DNA from: Prorocentrum cordatum
Taxonomy: Eukaryota > Sar > Dinophyceae > Prorocentrales > Prorocentraceae
Direction of reading: 5' to 3'
DNA: 64,000 bases
Assembly (NCBI GenBank): GCA_963575745.1
Contig: CAUYUJ010012747.1
Coordinates: forward strand, 1 to 64,000
Shown: positions 21,966 to 31,445 of the stretch, one piece after another
Position numbering within the stretch: the stretch's first letter is position 1
How the letters are laid out: every line of letters begins with the position of its first letter
Translations under genes and position numbers: made by a program
The notes under the pieces: generated by a model
Told to the model about the DNA's origin: nothing
What the model saw: the letters and a program-made list of their open reading frames with translations, nothing else
The model's database searches: none

Positions 21966-22147
21966 TGTGCGGGGCTCTCGGCCTTGTCGGGTGCGCCGCA
22001 GCACGGGCGCCGATAGCACCGTGGACGAGTGCCCCGCCCGCCGGCAGGGACGCGCGGTGACCACATCGGGAGCCCCGAGACGGGGGTCCATGCAAACGGG
22101 GGTCAGCCAGAGCGCCCGATCTTGCAGGGCGAGGGGCCCCGGGGCCA

Positions 22148-22226
22148 AAATATAGCTATATCCACCGCCCGCCAGGGCACCAGGACGTCGGTTCCCAGGC
22201 GGTGATAAGGATAAATCCCCGCCTCG
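22148..22226. mobile_element. TATCCACCGCC...GGCGGTG element
   Basis: TATATCCACCGCCCGCCAGG faces CCCAGGCGGTGATAAGGATA. The segment matches 59463-59560 closely, and the motif recurs at 61546 and 61804-61903. Short palindromic repeat. Confidence 0.65.
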
Positions 22227-22365
22227 CAAGCATGGGGCCCTGAGGGATGGGATCCTAAGGACGAGGTGTCTCAAACAGCGTAAATCCATGCTTGGATCCA
22301 TCCCTGTCCCTGGGACCCCATTCCAGCCATGCGCAGAGGGGGGTGGGGGGAGGGGGGATGGCTTA

Positions 22366-22450
22366 GTAGAAGCACCCCTGCTTCTTAGAAGGCGCGAGCC
22401 TTATCTACGTATAGATGTAAGGCCGGCGCCTTCTAAGAAGCAGCCTCCTT
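22366..22450. repeat. GCTTCTTAGAAGGCGC palindromic repeat
   Basis: CTGCTTCTTAGAAGGCGCGA and its inverse GGCGCCTTCTAAGAAGCAG (22421-22442) form a hairpin around CTACGTATAG. Relatives lie at 23463-23515, 40905-40985, 51875-51912 and 52395-52468. Each reads AGCACCCCTGCTTCTxAGAA or its complement. Confidence 0.75.
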
Positions 22451-22734
22451 CGAAGAAGCCCAACCCCCCCCCTCTCCATCCCCTTGTGCGCACCGCCAAC
22501 CATCCCTCAGAACCCCATCTTCGAACCATCGAGTTTTGGGCCGGCCCGAGCTTCGCCCCCTACCCCCACCTCTGCCTCGACTACACGTAAGAGTGGCCCT
22601 TCGCCGGAGGGAATTTTGGTGCGGGCACACCGGGGTCCCCAGACCCCCGAACGTCGCGCACCAAAGGTCACTCGTGCATAGGGCCACTTTTCCGTGTAGC
22701 CCCTCTCTTCCCGGGACGATCGAAATTAGTTCGG

Positions 22735-22925
22735 AAAACATGGGCACGAAGGCCGACAGTCTTCCCAGTCCATTTTGAGCAGGACCCGCTGTCGGTGTCG
22801 CCGCGGACGTTGCCCATCTGAGACAGGAGGCCGCCTGCCCACCGGCGGCCGCTGTCGGTTCTGGACAGCACCCGTTGCTGGGCATCGTGCTCGTGCTTCC
22901 GCACCACCTTCGGGCGTCCACATCA
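22735..22925 (+). mobile_element. Diverged copy of the GGGTAC / GTCGCCGCGG family
   Basis: CATTTTGAGCAGGACCCGCT, GTCGGTGTCGCCGCGG, TGAGACAGxAGGCCGCCTG and GGGCGTCCA occur in the same order as at 35.12-35.33 and 41.01-41.21 kb. Confidence 0.7.
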
Positions 22926-23079
22926 CCACGCAGGCGTTGGAGATGGCGCAGACCGGACGACAGGCGGGGTCGGGGCTGGGGGCACGCGGGCGCCGCTCAG
23001 CTCCAATGCCTCGCGGCGGGGACCGCGTCCCTGGCAGCTCCCCCTCGCCGCGCGGTGCTGGGGCTCGGGCTGCCGTCGC

Positions 23080-23250
23080 CCAGGCCTCCCAAATGGGATC
23101 CGAGCAGAGGGGGTCGGAGAAGCGCGCCGCGTCGACGATGCATTTTGGCGATGCTGCTCGACGGGGAGCCTCATTTTCGCCACGCCCACGGCGCGGATGC
23201 ACCGGCGATACACTGGCGAGCCGGCGCGCTCCTCCGACCCATCTACTCGA
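23080..23250. mobile_element. GATGCATCGCC family element
   Basis: AGGCCTCCCAAATGGGATCC plus GAGCAGAGGGGGTCGGAG forms the left arm; CTCCTCCGACCCATCTACTC is the right arm. Between them are GATGCATTTTGGCGATG and CGCCGGCGAT-type repeats. The family is best preserved at 35942-36171. Confidence 0.7.
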
Positions 23251-23255
23251 TAGAA

Positions 23256-23515
23256 CAGGGGTACCCATCGGTCGTTGAGAGTAGGTATTTTTGGATTCCC
23301 AGATTCCACTCTACTTTCGGCGCCTTCCTACTTCAAGAGTCGAGTGGGTTTCCCTCTTCCTTCCTCCTCAGGAGGCGGGCGGAAACCCAATCTATTTCCA
23401 ACGCCTTCTGACTTCATGTTTCTACCTACTTCTTCCGACCCCTGGGTAGTTTCTCACCAGGCGCCGGCCCTACATCTGTAGACGAGGCCCGCGCCCTCTA
23501 AGAAGCAGGGGTGCT
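23256..23515 (+). repeat. Dispersed repeat, then GCTTCTTAGAAGG hairpin relic
   Basis: 23262-23435 matches 7041-7230. It is followed at 23463-23515 by GGCGCCGGCCCTACATCTGT and CCCTCTAAGAAGCAGGGGTG, a copy of the palindromic repeat at 22366. Confidence 0.6.
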
Positions 23516-23634
23516 TTTGAGACGCCTTTCCCCCTTCCCTTACCGCCCTCTGCGCGTGGCCGGGATACAGCCTTCGCCGCGGCGGGCTATCAGAAACCCT
23601 GGACGAGGGGTTGGGGTTGTGGATGCCACGGCAA

Positions 23635-24200
23635 TGGACACCCTAGTAGTCCTATCATTGCATTTAACATCTGCTGAACATGTCGGAAGACATGTTCCAG
23701 GCATGCTTTAGACATGCTTCTTACAGGTTCGAAACATAGTTCACACATGTTTGAGACATCTGGAAATTCTTTGGCAACATGCTTCCTCTCCGTTGATCGT
23801 CCTCCGCGAGGTTGGGGTGATGCACTGCCCCGCGCGCCAGCTGCGGAGCGGGGGGTACGGCCGTCCGAGGGGGCTGGGGGGGCTCGGCAGACACACGGGA
23901 GGGGCCACGTGGGAGGCCACTCCACGCGTTTCGAGGATTCTCCGGACGTTCGTCGTGCCCTCCGCTTCCATTGGGAACCCCCAAACCGGGTGGTGAGATA
24001 CCAGGTGGCGACCTGGAATCCCCGAAAAGGTCACCGCTGGGTTTGGGGACGCGGGGTCACCACCGGGTTTTGTGACTCCTGGGCCCACCAGTCATCCTCG
24101 GAAAACCGCACGAGTCCCCAAACCGGGTGGTGACACCAAATCGCCCGAGACTCACCGCCAGGTGTTGTCACCACCACGTTTGGGGACTACCAATTCCCAT
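23635..24200. repeat. ACATGT-rich segment and CCCCAAACCGGGTGGTGA repeats
   Basis: 23660-23765 has at least five imperfect ACATGTT/GACATG steps. 23970-24190 holds four to five direct and inverted copies of CCCCAAACCGGGTGGTGA and GTCACCACCGGGTTT. I see no gene; the second block could fold into a multi-stem structure. Confidence 0.65.
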
Positions 24201-24639
24201 GTTGTCCATAATTTCTCGGGAGTCGACGATTGTTTGAAGATGCAGCCTCTTTTCTAAGAGGCTTTCCCCCCTCCCCCTGCCTCCCCCCTTGTGTGCGCCG
24301 CCAAGTGCTTCACCACGAAGGCAGAGCCGCCCCATCGACACTCCGGCCGACGTCTGGCAATGCGAGACCGCCTCGCCCAAGGGCCAGTGCACTGGCGCGC
24401 GCGCGCGCTGCAGCCGCCTGATGGACAAATGGGGCCAAAGGACTCTTCAGCCTGGATTCCAGGCAGTTGTCGCACACAACCCGAGAACGAGTACGTTCTG
24501 AGAGCTGGCGCGGCAGCCTTCCAGGGGAAAGCCAACGAGATGGAGACCTGACCTTTCCGAACGCGGCCCCCCGGCGGATCGGCCCCAAACGGTTTCGGGA
24601 TTATTTCTGTCGGGCCCAAAGGGCGCTGAACAGCTGCAG

Positions 24640-24823
24640 TGGGGGCCCATGCCAAGAAGCACCCTGCTTACCTCCAGGGGTGCCCTGGGCTTCTTGGGTT
24701 TCGATGGTTTTGCCATGGGAAGCGTGACGTCCCCACGCCAAACATCGATTGGCGTCCTGGGGGTCCAGGGTTGGGTTTCTTGTGGAAGGTTTCGTGTGGT
24801 CGGGCCCCCACTTCCCCAAACCA
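24640..24823 (+). repeat. Dispersed repeat shared with 62.2 kb
   Basis: GGCCCATGCCAAG, TTCTTGGGTTTCGATGGTTT, CCAAACATCxxTxGxCGTCC and GGGTTGGGTTTCTTGTGGAA recur at 62165-62325. Here a family A MITE follows at once. Confidence 0.75.
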
Positions 24824-25003
24824 TACAGTCGGGGCGCTGAAGAAGGAACCCTTTTCATTGGGGATGGGCTCCGTGTTCCTTAATTGTTTCGCAGTTTGCC
24901 TTAGGTTGTCCTTAGGTTTTCGATATGAAATCGAAGTTTGACTTGTAGAAAAAAGGGGCCTCGTTCCTTATTTAGGGTTCCTTAGGTCAACGCCCCGACT
25001 GTA
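24824..25003 (+). mobile_element. TA-flanked Tc1/mariner-like MITE (family A), 180 bp
   Basis: TACAGTCGGGGCG at the left and CGCCCCGACTGTA at the right give perfect terminal repeats beginning CAGT and ending ACTG, with TA on each side. Both are hallmarks of Tc1/mariner superfamily insertions. There is no transposase, so it is non-autonomous. This is one of the cleanest copies. Confidence 0.92.
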
Positions 25004-25223
25004 GCCCCTGGCCCCTAGAGGCCTGTGAACTGTCGGGCGTCGAGTCACGTCGGGCCCCAGCGCGCCCCCCAGGACCCCTCTAGCGAGGCGAGGCAAGACC
25101 AGGGAGCGACGATGCGCAAGTGGTGATCCCCGAACTCGTTCCACGTCGCCCGCCACCCTCGCCGTCGCGTCCTGGGCGCAAAACGCTTCTTGCTCCGCGC
25201 GCGCCCCGGCAGAATGACAAGCC

Positions 25224-25389
25224 TCAGGAGGGGAAACAGCACACAGACACAATTAATGGTCGATTCCCTATAGAATATGGGAAATTATGGGAAGTGGGGG
25301 GAAGACAGAGACCCAGAAAATACAGGAAAACATAGGACATAGGAGAATCCTGTTACTTGTATTTATTTGCGTGCCCCAGGGCCCCTTCA
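25224..25389 (+). mobile_element. TCAGGAGGGG...GGCCCCTTCA element, duplication AAGCC
   Basis: 166 bp with flanking AAGCC at 25219-25223 and 25390-25394. The interior has AATATGGGAAATTATGGGAA and TATTTATTTGCGTG. It has short imperfect inverted ends (TCAGGAGGGG versus TGAAGGGGCC) and no coding capacity. Confidence 0.92.
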
Positions 25390-25559
25390 AAGCCCCAGCC
25401 CCAGGCAATCGAGCTTCTTCCGCCGCGGCGCGGCAGGAGCGATCCGCGCGCGCGGTCCAGCAGCGGGGGCGAAGCACGAGGGGGGGGGGGGGCGGTACAG
25501 AGGGCGGCCGTTGAGGGGGGGCAAAGGGGGGAGGGCACTCCAAGCAACCAAGCAATGAA

Positions 25560-25745
25560 TTGCTCCTCCTCCATCTCCTCCGCCTCCTCATCCTTCTCCT
25601 TCCTCCTCCTCCTCCTCCTGCCTCCTCCTCCTCCTCCTCCTCCTCTTCCTCCTCTTCCTCCTCCTCCTCCATCTCCTCCTCCTCCTCCTCCTCCTCCTCC
25701 TCCTCCTCCTCCTCCTCCTTCCCCTTCCCCTCCTCCCCTCCCCTC
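25560..25745 (+). repeat. (CTC)n block
   Basis: CTC/TCC repeats with CTCCATCTC interruptions, flanked by G-runs on the left. No gene. Confidence 0.95.
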
Positions 25746-26036
25746 CCCCCGCGAGGTGCGCGAAGCCTTGAGCCGAGGGCGCCCTCGCGCCCCCACAAAG
25801 ACAACATCAGCGCGTAACCTGCCGGTTTGCCCCCAGATTTACAATGTTCCAGCCGACCTCAGCCTTGAGCACCCGAAACAGCCTGGAGCACCCAGGAAGT
25901 ACCGAGACTGAGGAGTTTTCAGGTGTCGGGGCCCACGAGGCGATGCTCCTTGGACACTTCGCTGGCGTGCCGGGCAGCAGACACTGTCTCGATACTCTTC
26001 TGGGTGCTCGTGGTCCTTAGTACGATGCGAGCCGCA

Positions 26037-26216
26037 TACAGTCGAGGCGTTGACCTAAGGAACCCTAAACAAGGAACGACGCCCCTGTTTCCCATAATTT
26101 CGACCTCGATTTCCCATGGGAAACCTCCAGAAAACCCGAGGCAAACTTGGAAACAATCAAGGAACACCGAGCCCCTCCCCAACGAAAAGGGCTCCTTCTT
26201 CAGCGCCCCGACTGTA
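26037..26216 (-). mobile_element. TA-flanked Tc1/mariner-like MITE (family A), reverse
   Basis: TACAGTCGAGGCG to CGCCCCGACTGTA, 180 bp, the reverse complement of the copy at 24824 (AAGGAACCCTAAACAAGGAA is the flipped 3' part). TA lies at both ends. Confidence 0.9.
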
Positions 26217-26224
26217 ATCCCAGA

Positions 26225-26444
26225 CCGGGGTTGGGGAAAATACTTCAACCCAGAGGCCTGGAAGGTCGCCCTTCCTGGCATCGCTCGGACGTGTGCATTT
26301 TTCCTTCGGCGAGGACCATCGAGGAGCATCCTTGACCATTCGGCGAAACAAAACACGCACGAAACCGAACAAAACACAGGGAATGGACGTCCGAGCGGGG
26401 GTCGGGAAAGATACTTCAATCCAAAAGGCCTGGAAGGTCGCCCT
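26225..26444 (+). repeat. Direct repeat pair enclosing a GCATCGCTCGGACG MITE
   Basis: GGGTxGGGAAAxATACTTCA plus CCTGGAAGGTCGCCCTT occurs at 26228-26273 and again at 26399-26444. The MITE (26278-26397) lies between. Either a 171-bp tandem duplication carried the element, or recombination between copies left two flanks. Confidence 0.75.
26278..26397 (+). mobile_element. MITE with GGCATCGCTCGGACG / CGTCCGAGCG ends
   Basis: The left arm is GGCATCGCTCGGACGTGTGC and the right arm ends GAATGGACGTCCGAGCG, with CGAGGACCATCGAGGAG and CACGCACGAAACCGAA inside. Other copies: 40387, 49992, 58167 (enlarged), 60740, and a fragment at 47809. Confidence 0.85.
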
Positions 26445-26539
26445 TCTAGCTCTGCGTGCTCGGGCGTTCGACCTCGGGGTTGTTCTCTTCGCCTGGGCCG
26501 GCGTCGGGGCGCACGTTGTTGGCTCACATCCTTCTGGCC

Positions 26540-26597
26540 ACCTCCTCCTCCTCCTCCTCCTCCTCCTCCTCCTCCTCCTCCTCCTCCTCCCCCTCCT
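26540..26597 (+). repeat. (CTC)n block
   Basis: Near-perfect CTC array of about 19 units. Confidence 0.95.
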
Positions 26598-26629
26598 CGT
26601 TTTGAGCCGCCAATTTTAGTGTCGAGGCC

Positions 26630-26770
26630 AGCTCTCTGATACAGTGGGGGCGCACATCAAGAGACCAGGTGTTGTTCGTCAGGATACCTAGGGTTCCTTC
26701 GCTCCGCGCGGTGTGCGGCGAGTTGACGCGGTCGTGAACGCAGCTGCTGCCTTCAGGGTGCCCTGGTTCC
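26630..26770 (+). repeat. Dispersed repeat shared with 62.5 kb
   Basis: ACAGTGGGGGCGC, TCGTCAGGxTA and the sequence to GCGCGGTG recur at 62530-62625 in the cyclophilin intron. The class is unknown. Confidence 0.55.
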
Positions 26771-26868
26771 CCCCCAGGCGCATCTCGCGCGCGGACTTTC
26801 AAGGTTGGGTTGCTGGCGAGGGTCACTCGCGCGGCCGCGTCTGCACTGTACGCCGCTCCCTGGCTTTA

Positions 26869-27026
26869 GGTCGGGCGAGTCCCCCAACAGGCGGATTTTG
26901 GGCGAGCAATTAAAGATATTCAAAGTATACCTCAACATGTTCAAAACATGCCCAACAACAATCGTTCCCGGAGTTTGTTTTTTACTATTACTGAAGAGTC
27001 CTCCTTTAGAGGGACACGCCCAACGT
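26869..27026 (-). mobile_element. MITE family B, reverse copy
   Basis: It begins GGTCGGGCGAGTCCCCCAAC and ends CCTCCTTTAGAGGGACACGC plus CCAAC. Orientation is judged from the CAGGCGGATTTTGG end, which is the complement of the usual CCGCCTG right end. Confidence 0.75.
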
Positions 27027-27105
27027 AACCCTGGCTGGTTTGCCTCCCTGCGGCCACTGGACTGGGGGCAAGCCGCTCGCGGTCGTGGACTGGCCAAGCT
27101 TTGAA

Positions 27106-27269
27106 TCGGGCGTGTCCCTCTACAGTTACAGGAGGAATATTCAAAAATAGTCAAAACGTAGTCTGGGGACGATTGTCTGATAATTTTTGAATATTTTGTG
27201 GGTATTTGTTTTTTGGATATGTTTGGGAATGTTGTCCAACATCCGCCTGCAGGAGGACATGCCTGACGT
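27106..27269 (+). mobile_element. MITE family B
   Basis: TCGGGCGTGTCCCTCTACAG, GGAGGAATATTCAAAAATAG and TCTGGGGACGATT begin it; TTGTCCAACATCCGCCTGCA and GGACATGCCTGAC end it. It is the second of three family B copies within 620 bp. Confidence 0.88.
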
Positions 27270-27334
27270 GCGCCCAGCCCCCAAGAGACGAGATGGGATC
27301 CAGTCGCGGCGGCACGTCGTCCCTATTGGGTTTA

Positions 27335-27487
27335 AGTCGGGCATGCTCCTCTACAGGAAGAATATTCAAACATAGTTAGAACATTGTCTGGGGACGCTTT
27401 TTCGATGTTTATTGATAATATTTGACTATGTTTTGGCTATTTCTTATATTTCCTCCTGAATCCGCCTGTAGGGGGGCATGCCCGACC
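27335..27487 (+). mobile_element. MITE family B
   Basis: GTCGGGCATGCTCCTCTACA through GGGGGGCATGCCCGACC. Here the terminal GGGCATGC is itself palindromic. It lies 65 bp from the previous copy, in the same orientation. Confidence 0.88.
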
Positions 27488-27607
27488 GAATTCTTGGACC
27501 TCCTGGAGGCTTTCATTCGCCACGGCTGGGTCTGCCTCGAATGACGGGTCAGGATGGGCCCCGGGAGGGGTCCCGGGACCGATCTTGAGGGGAGGTGGGC
27601 CGGGTTG

Positions 27608-27875
27608 GAAGGTTTCTCCGAAGGGTTTAGGCGACCCGTCTTCCTCCTCCTCTCCCTCCTCCCTCCTCCCTTTCCTCCTCCTTCTCCTCCTCCTCCTCCT
27701 CCTCCCCCTCTTCCTCCATCTCCCCATCCTCCCCCTCCCCCTCCCTTTCCTCCTCCTCCTTCTCCTCCTCCTCCTCCTCATCATGTTCCTCCTGTTCCTC
27801 CTCCTCCTCCTCCTCCTCCTCCTCCTCCTCCTCCTCCTCCTCGGGTCGCCTACGGCCCCGGGGGAAACCGTGCAG
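27608..27875 (+). mobile_element. CTC-bearing inverted-repeat element
   Basis: The left arm GGTTTCTCCGAAGGGTTTAG plus GCGACCCG (27618-27645) faces the right arm CGGGTCGCCTACGGCCCCGG plus GGGAAACC. The two arms are imperfect inverses about 28 bp long. Everything between is CTC-type microsatellite with a short CATCAT break. Confidence 0.8.
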
Positions 27876-28247
27876 GCCAGGTGGGAGAACCGCCGTTGTC
27901 TCGGTTGGCCGTCCTTCGAGGCGCCCTGCCGTCCGTTTCCGTCATGCGCGGCCCCAAGCGGTAATCCGAGCTGCCCTCGTCGGGGGCCTTCAGGGTCCCA
28001 GAGTCGTGCGGTAACAGACCGTGGGTCGAGGTTTTTCCGAGATCTCGAGGTCACCACACGGTCTGCCACCGCACTGCTGTGGCCTTCCCATCACCGAGCG
28101 CGTTCCAGTACTCGCGAAGTGTCTCCTTGCAAACGTCCGAGAATCCACATGTGCCTGCCTCGACGTAGTGTATCGTGAGCCCCCCCCTGGCGGATCGAGG
28201 CCGCTTGCGAGCAGTTGCTCTGCGGGCAGTGGAACGCGCTTGTCTAC

Positions 28248-28352
28248 AGCCGGACCAAGGTATCAGATCGAGGTCGGTTCGGGGAGGGCACCCTAACACG
28301 CTCCTCGTGTTCTTGTTGGACGTTCTCGTGCATCCTGGGGGGGGGCGGTACC
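28248..28352 (+). repeat. Dispersed repeat shared with 43.8 kb
   Basis: AGATCGAGGTCGGxTCxGGG, AGGGCACCCTA and GTGCATCCTGGGG recur at 43795-43885 in the same order. Confidence 0.65.
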
Positions 28353-28529
28353 CTCGAATGTCCTTCGGTCTGGGCCGGCGGAGGGTCTCGTGCTCTTGAG
28401 GGGTGGTCTTCTCGCCCTGGTCCGCCTGCATCCCGGGAGAGCACCTTCCCGGACCTCCCCGCGGATGCCTTGAGCCCCTCGCGGCGCCAGGGCGTGTCGG
28501 GGGGGGCCCTCCCCCATCGCTGGGGTCAA

Positions 28530-28669
28530 GTCGGGCGTGTCCCTCCACAGGAGGCATCTTCGAAAATTGTCAAAAATAGCCTGGGGACGATTTTATGTTA
28601 CCGTCATTTTTTGAGGTATTTGTTTTTTTTGTCGTCCAAGATCTGCCTGCAGGGGGACATGCCCGACCT
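28530..28669 (+). mobile_element. MITE family B
   Basis: GTCGGGCGTGTCCCTCCACA to GGGGGACATGCCCGACCT, with CCTGGGGACGATTTT inside. Confidence 0.88.
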
Positions 28670-28826
28670 CACGCCAGGGGCGGGGGCGGCCCGAGGCCAC
28701 CGCGAAGCAGGTGGCGGCGAAGCGGGCGGCGAAGTGACGGGTGGCGGCGGAGCGGCGCCGGGCCCCGCCCGCTCAGCTGTGTGCCCTCTCCTCCCCGAGC
28801 GTTTGCTGCTCGTGCTCCCTGTCCTG

Positions 28827-29036
28827 GAGGGCTTCTCCGAAGGGCTCAGGCGACCCGTCCTCCTCCTCCTCCTCCTCCTCCTCCTCCTCCTCCTCCTCCA
28901 TCTCCCCCTCCTCCTCCTCCTCCTCCATCTCCTCCTCCTCCATCTCCCCCTCCCCGTCCTCCTCCTCCTCCTCCTCCTCCTCCTCATCATCATCCATCAT
29001 CATCATCATCACCATCACCATCACCATCACCATCAC

Positions 29037-29104
<68 letters not shown>

Positions 29105-29135
29105 AGTCGCCTACGGCCCCAGGGGAAACCGTGCA
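28827..29135 (+). mobile_element. CTC/CAT-bearing inverted-repeat element
   Basis: TTCTCCGAAGGGCTCAGGCG plus ACCCG opens; AAGTCGCCTACGGCCCCAGG plus GGAAACC closes. The core is CTC repeats (28858-28985), then CATCAC/CATCAT repeats (28986-29103). A copy in which two different microsatellites share one frame of terminal arms. Confidence 0.78.
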
Positions 29136-29194
29136 CCCTGTCCTCCTCGCCTCGTCTCCCGAGGCTCCCGAGAAGGGGCCAGAGTGCTCAGGGA

Positions 29195-29392
29195 TGGGGT
29201 CGGTGGTTCGCGCCGCAGCGGCGATGCATCGGGGGTGCGACTCGGTGTGGAGCCCGACTTGCTCCACGCCGGCGTCGCCCATATATCGCCGACGTCGCCG
29301 ATGCATCGGCGATGCATCAGCGGTGCGGCGCGATCCTCCGGCCTCCTGCTCGGACCCCATTTCGGAGGCATCCAGTCTTCCTCTTTCGCATG
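29195..29392. mobile_element. GATGCATCGCC family element
   Basis: GGCGATGCATCGGGGGTGCG, TCGCCGACGTCGCCGATGCA and GGCGCGATCCTCCGGCCTCC, ending CCCCATTTCGGAGGCATCC. The left arm is worn. The core repeats of GATGCATCGGC are clear. Confidence 0.65.
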
Positions 29393-29652
29393 TGCCTGAG
29401 CTTCGTGTACGCAGTCCATCCTTATCGTTCATCCTCATCCGCCTCTCGACCGCGCTGCTCTACTGTCTGGGGTGCTTCTGTGGTCCCGTCCTGGAGGTCG
29501 TTTCGTCCATGGGTCGCGTCCAGAGGCTCTCAGCCCAGAAGTCGGGAAGAGCGTGAGCTTTCACAGGCGGCGGCCTGCGGGCGCGAGGCGAACGGGCGGG
29601 GGCAGGGGGCGCACCCAGGCTTCCGAGGTGGGGGCCTGTCCAGAACCGTCTG

Positions 29653-29886
29653 TCAAGCAGTGGCGAAGCGTCATTGCTCGCCTATAGGCCCACCAGAGAA
29701 TGTTCTAAGAACCTTTTTGTGGTTTCTACGAAATGTTCTCAGAACATTTCTGGCCGGGGCTGTCTTGTTTTGACACATCGGGCTTCTGTTCTAGGAACAT
29801 TGTTTTTGTTATTAGAACATGGTTGGGTTCTAAGAACATGTCCTGGTAGGCCTACAGAAATGCCGGGACGGTTGGTCCCTGCTCAA
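29653..29886 (+). mobile_element. GTTCTAAGAAC family element
   Basis: TCAAGCAGTGGCGAAGCGTC at the left, GTAGGCCTACAGAAATGCCG plus GGACGGT...TGCTCAAG at the right. Inside are five to six imperfect TGTTCTxAGAACAT palindromes. Arms of about 45 bp are imperfect inverses. Other copies: 31246, 34410, 39904, 55184 and a fragment at 54941. Confidence 0.82.
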
Positions 29887-30099
29887 GTCTGGGGGGGGCG
29901 GCGATTTCCGGGGACCTCTGCGGGCGGTCTTTTTCCCCACCCCCATCCAGGTCATCCCCCAGTACCACCCGCCCGAAAAGCTTGGCGCGACGCTTTTCAG
30001 GGACAACGTGACGGGGGGTAGGCTCAGGGGGGGAGAAGCATCGACCCCATTTGCCCAGTCATCGCTCCTCCCCGCCCAGAAACGTGCGGATTCCCTTTC
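29887..30099. other. No gene seen
   Basis: Short unique stretch with G-runs at 29890 and 30014. No repeat or coding signal was recognised. Confidence 0.4.
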
Positions 30100-30165
30100 G
30101 GGGGCCTATCGCCGATCTATCGGCGATGTATCGCCGATTCCAGGTCGATGCCTTCTCCCCCGAGC
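30100..30165. repeat. Fragment of the ATCGGCGATG repeat
   Basis: CTATCGCCGATCTATCGGCG then ATGTATCGCCGATTCC is a small piece of the core seen in the GATGCATCGCC family. No arms are visible. Confidence 0.55.
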
Positions 30166-30249
30166 TGGTCCCCCCGAGAACGTTGTCCCAGCCTTTGCTG
30201 CCAGCTGGCGCTCGCAAAAGGCAACAACAACGGGAATCTTGACTTTCGA

Positions 30250-30378
30250 AGGTCCGCGCGGATTGCTTGGATCGGCGCCGGACGCCCCTGGCGGCGCCTC
30301 CCGCACCGCCCCCTGGCGCGCTCTGCGCGCCAGGGATGGGGGCCCAGCGCCAGTCCAACACATACGCGCGGCCCTTCG
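30250..30378. mobile_element. GTCCGCGCGG family element
   Basis: GGTCCGCGCGGATTGCTTGG plus ATCGGCGCCGG at the left and GCCAGTCCAACACATACGCG plus CGG at the right are imperfect inverses. The interior is rich in CCTGGCGCG. Related to 12920 and 58868. Confidence 0.6.
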
Positions 30379-30449
30379 AGAGTGTGTGTTTGATGTTCAT
30401 GTCTTATGTTGTTGAGTATTCCGAGCGGCAGGTCACCTGTCTGAAGATT

Positions 30450-30618
30450 TGACCACCCACCAAACCACCCCAACCCAACCCGAAGGCCTCAATATGCCCT
30501 CCATTTCCAGTGGGGGGGGGGTCGGGAAACGTCGAAAAAACACACGTGGAATCCTTACCCCCCCCCAACCCGAAATCCGGGTCTGCGGGTTGGGTTGGGG
30601 TGGTCTGGTAGGTAGTCA
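30450..30618 (+). mobile_element. TGACCACCCACC-family MITE, duplication AGATT
   Basis: TGACCACCCACCAAACCACC to GGTGGTCTGGTAGGTAGTCA, 169 bp. AGATT is present at 30445-30449 and 30619-30623. It is about 90 percent like the copy in the helicase fossil by eye. Confidence 0.9.
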
Positions 30619-31245
30619 AGATTGGAAGACCACGTCTCGGAATTAATCCTGGTCGGGTCGCGTGGCGCTTCCCCCTCGTGTCCTGTGCCCTGCTGATCCG
30701 AAGCCATGTGCCTGCTAGATTCTCATCTGGCTTCAGTGATGTGCTGAAGCCGCCTGGGAAAATTCAAATTCGATTCTCCACTGGCCGTCGACCGCTCTTC
30801 GTGAGGGCGGCCGCGCGGCCACGAGGTCTTCGGCAGCTTTCTCTTGCGCTTCCGCGCATGTCCGCCACCTCGCCCGGATTAGCACAGCATCGCTGCAGCG
30901 TGGCCTGGCTGGAGCGCTGCACAGTCTCATTGTTGTTGCCTGGCGTCTTGGGATCTTAGGGACACTTGTCCGGAGGACCCGGGCAGCCTCCTGAACCGCT
31001 GGGAAGTTCATCCGTTGCTGCCAGAAGACCCTCCGGAGCCCCACTGGAGCCCACCGGAGCCCTCCAGGATCCTGAGCCAAGTCGTGCGAGGTTGGCTTGC
31101 TGCTAGGTCGTGCTTCTGGCCTCACAGATGCCTGCTGGAAGGCCTCCTGTCGGGCGACGAGAAGTACGGTAGGTTCGTGTCGTGTCGACAGGCGACCCAG
31201 AATCGGTCGAGGTTGAACGACCTGACGTTTCTGAAACGGCCAATC

Positions 31246-31445
31246 GTCGAGCAGTGGCGAAGCGTCACGGCTTGCTTAGCAGACCCACCAGTGCTCCAAG
31301 AACTTCTTGTGGTCTGCACGAAGTGCTCATGGAACACCTGCCTCAGACAGTCTCGCCTGACTGCGCAGACCTGATGTTTTGAGAACGCTGTGGCTGTTCT
31401 TGGAACATTACTTGTGTTCTGGGAGAACGTTTCGTCGGGAGCCCA
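31246..31445 (+). mobile_element. GTTCTAAGAAC family, diverged copy
   Basis: TCGAGCAGTGGCGAAGCGTC, then CTCCAAGAACTTCTTGTGGT and GAACGCTGTGGCTGTTCTTG. The right arm is lost or worn. Confidence 0.6.
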
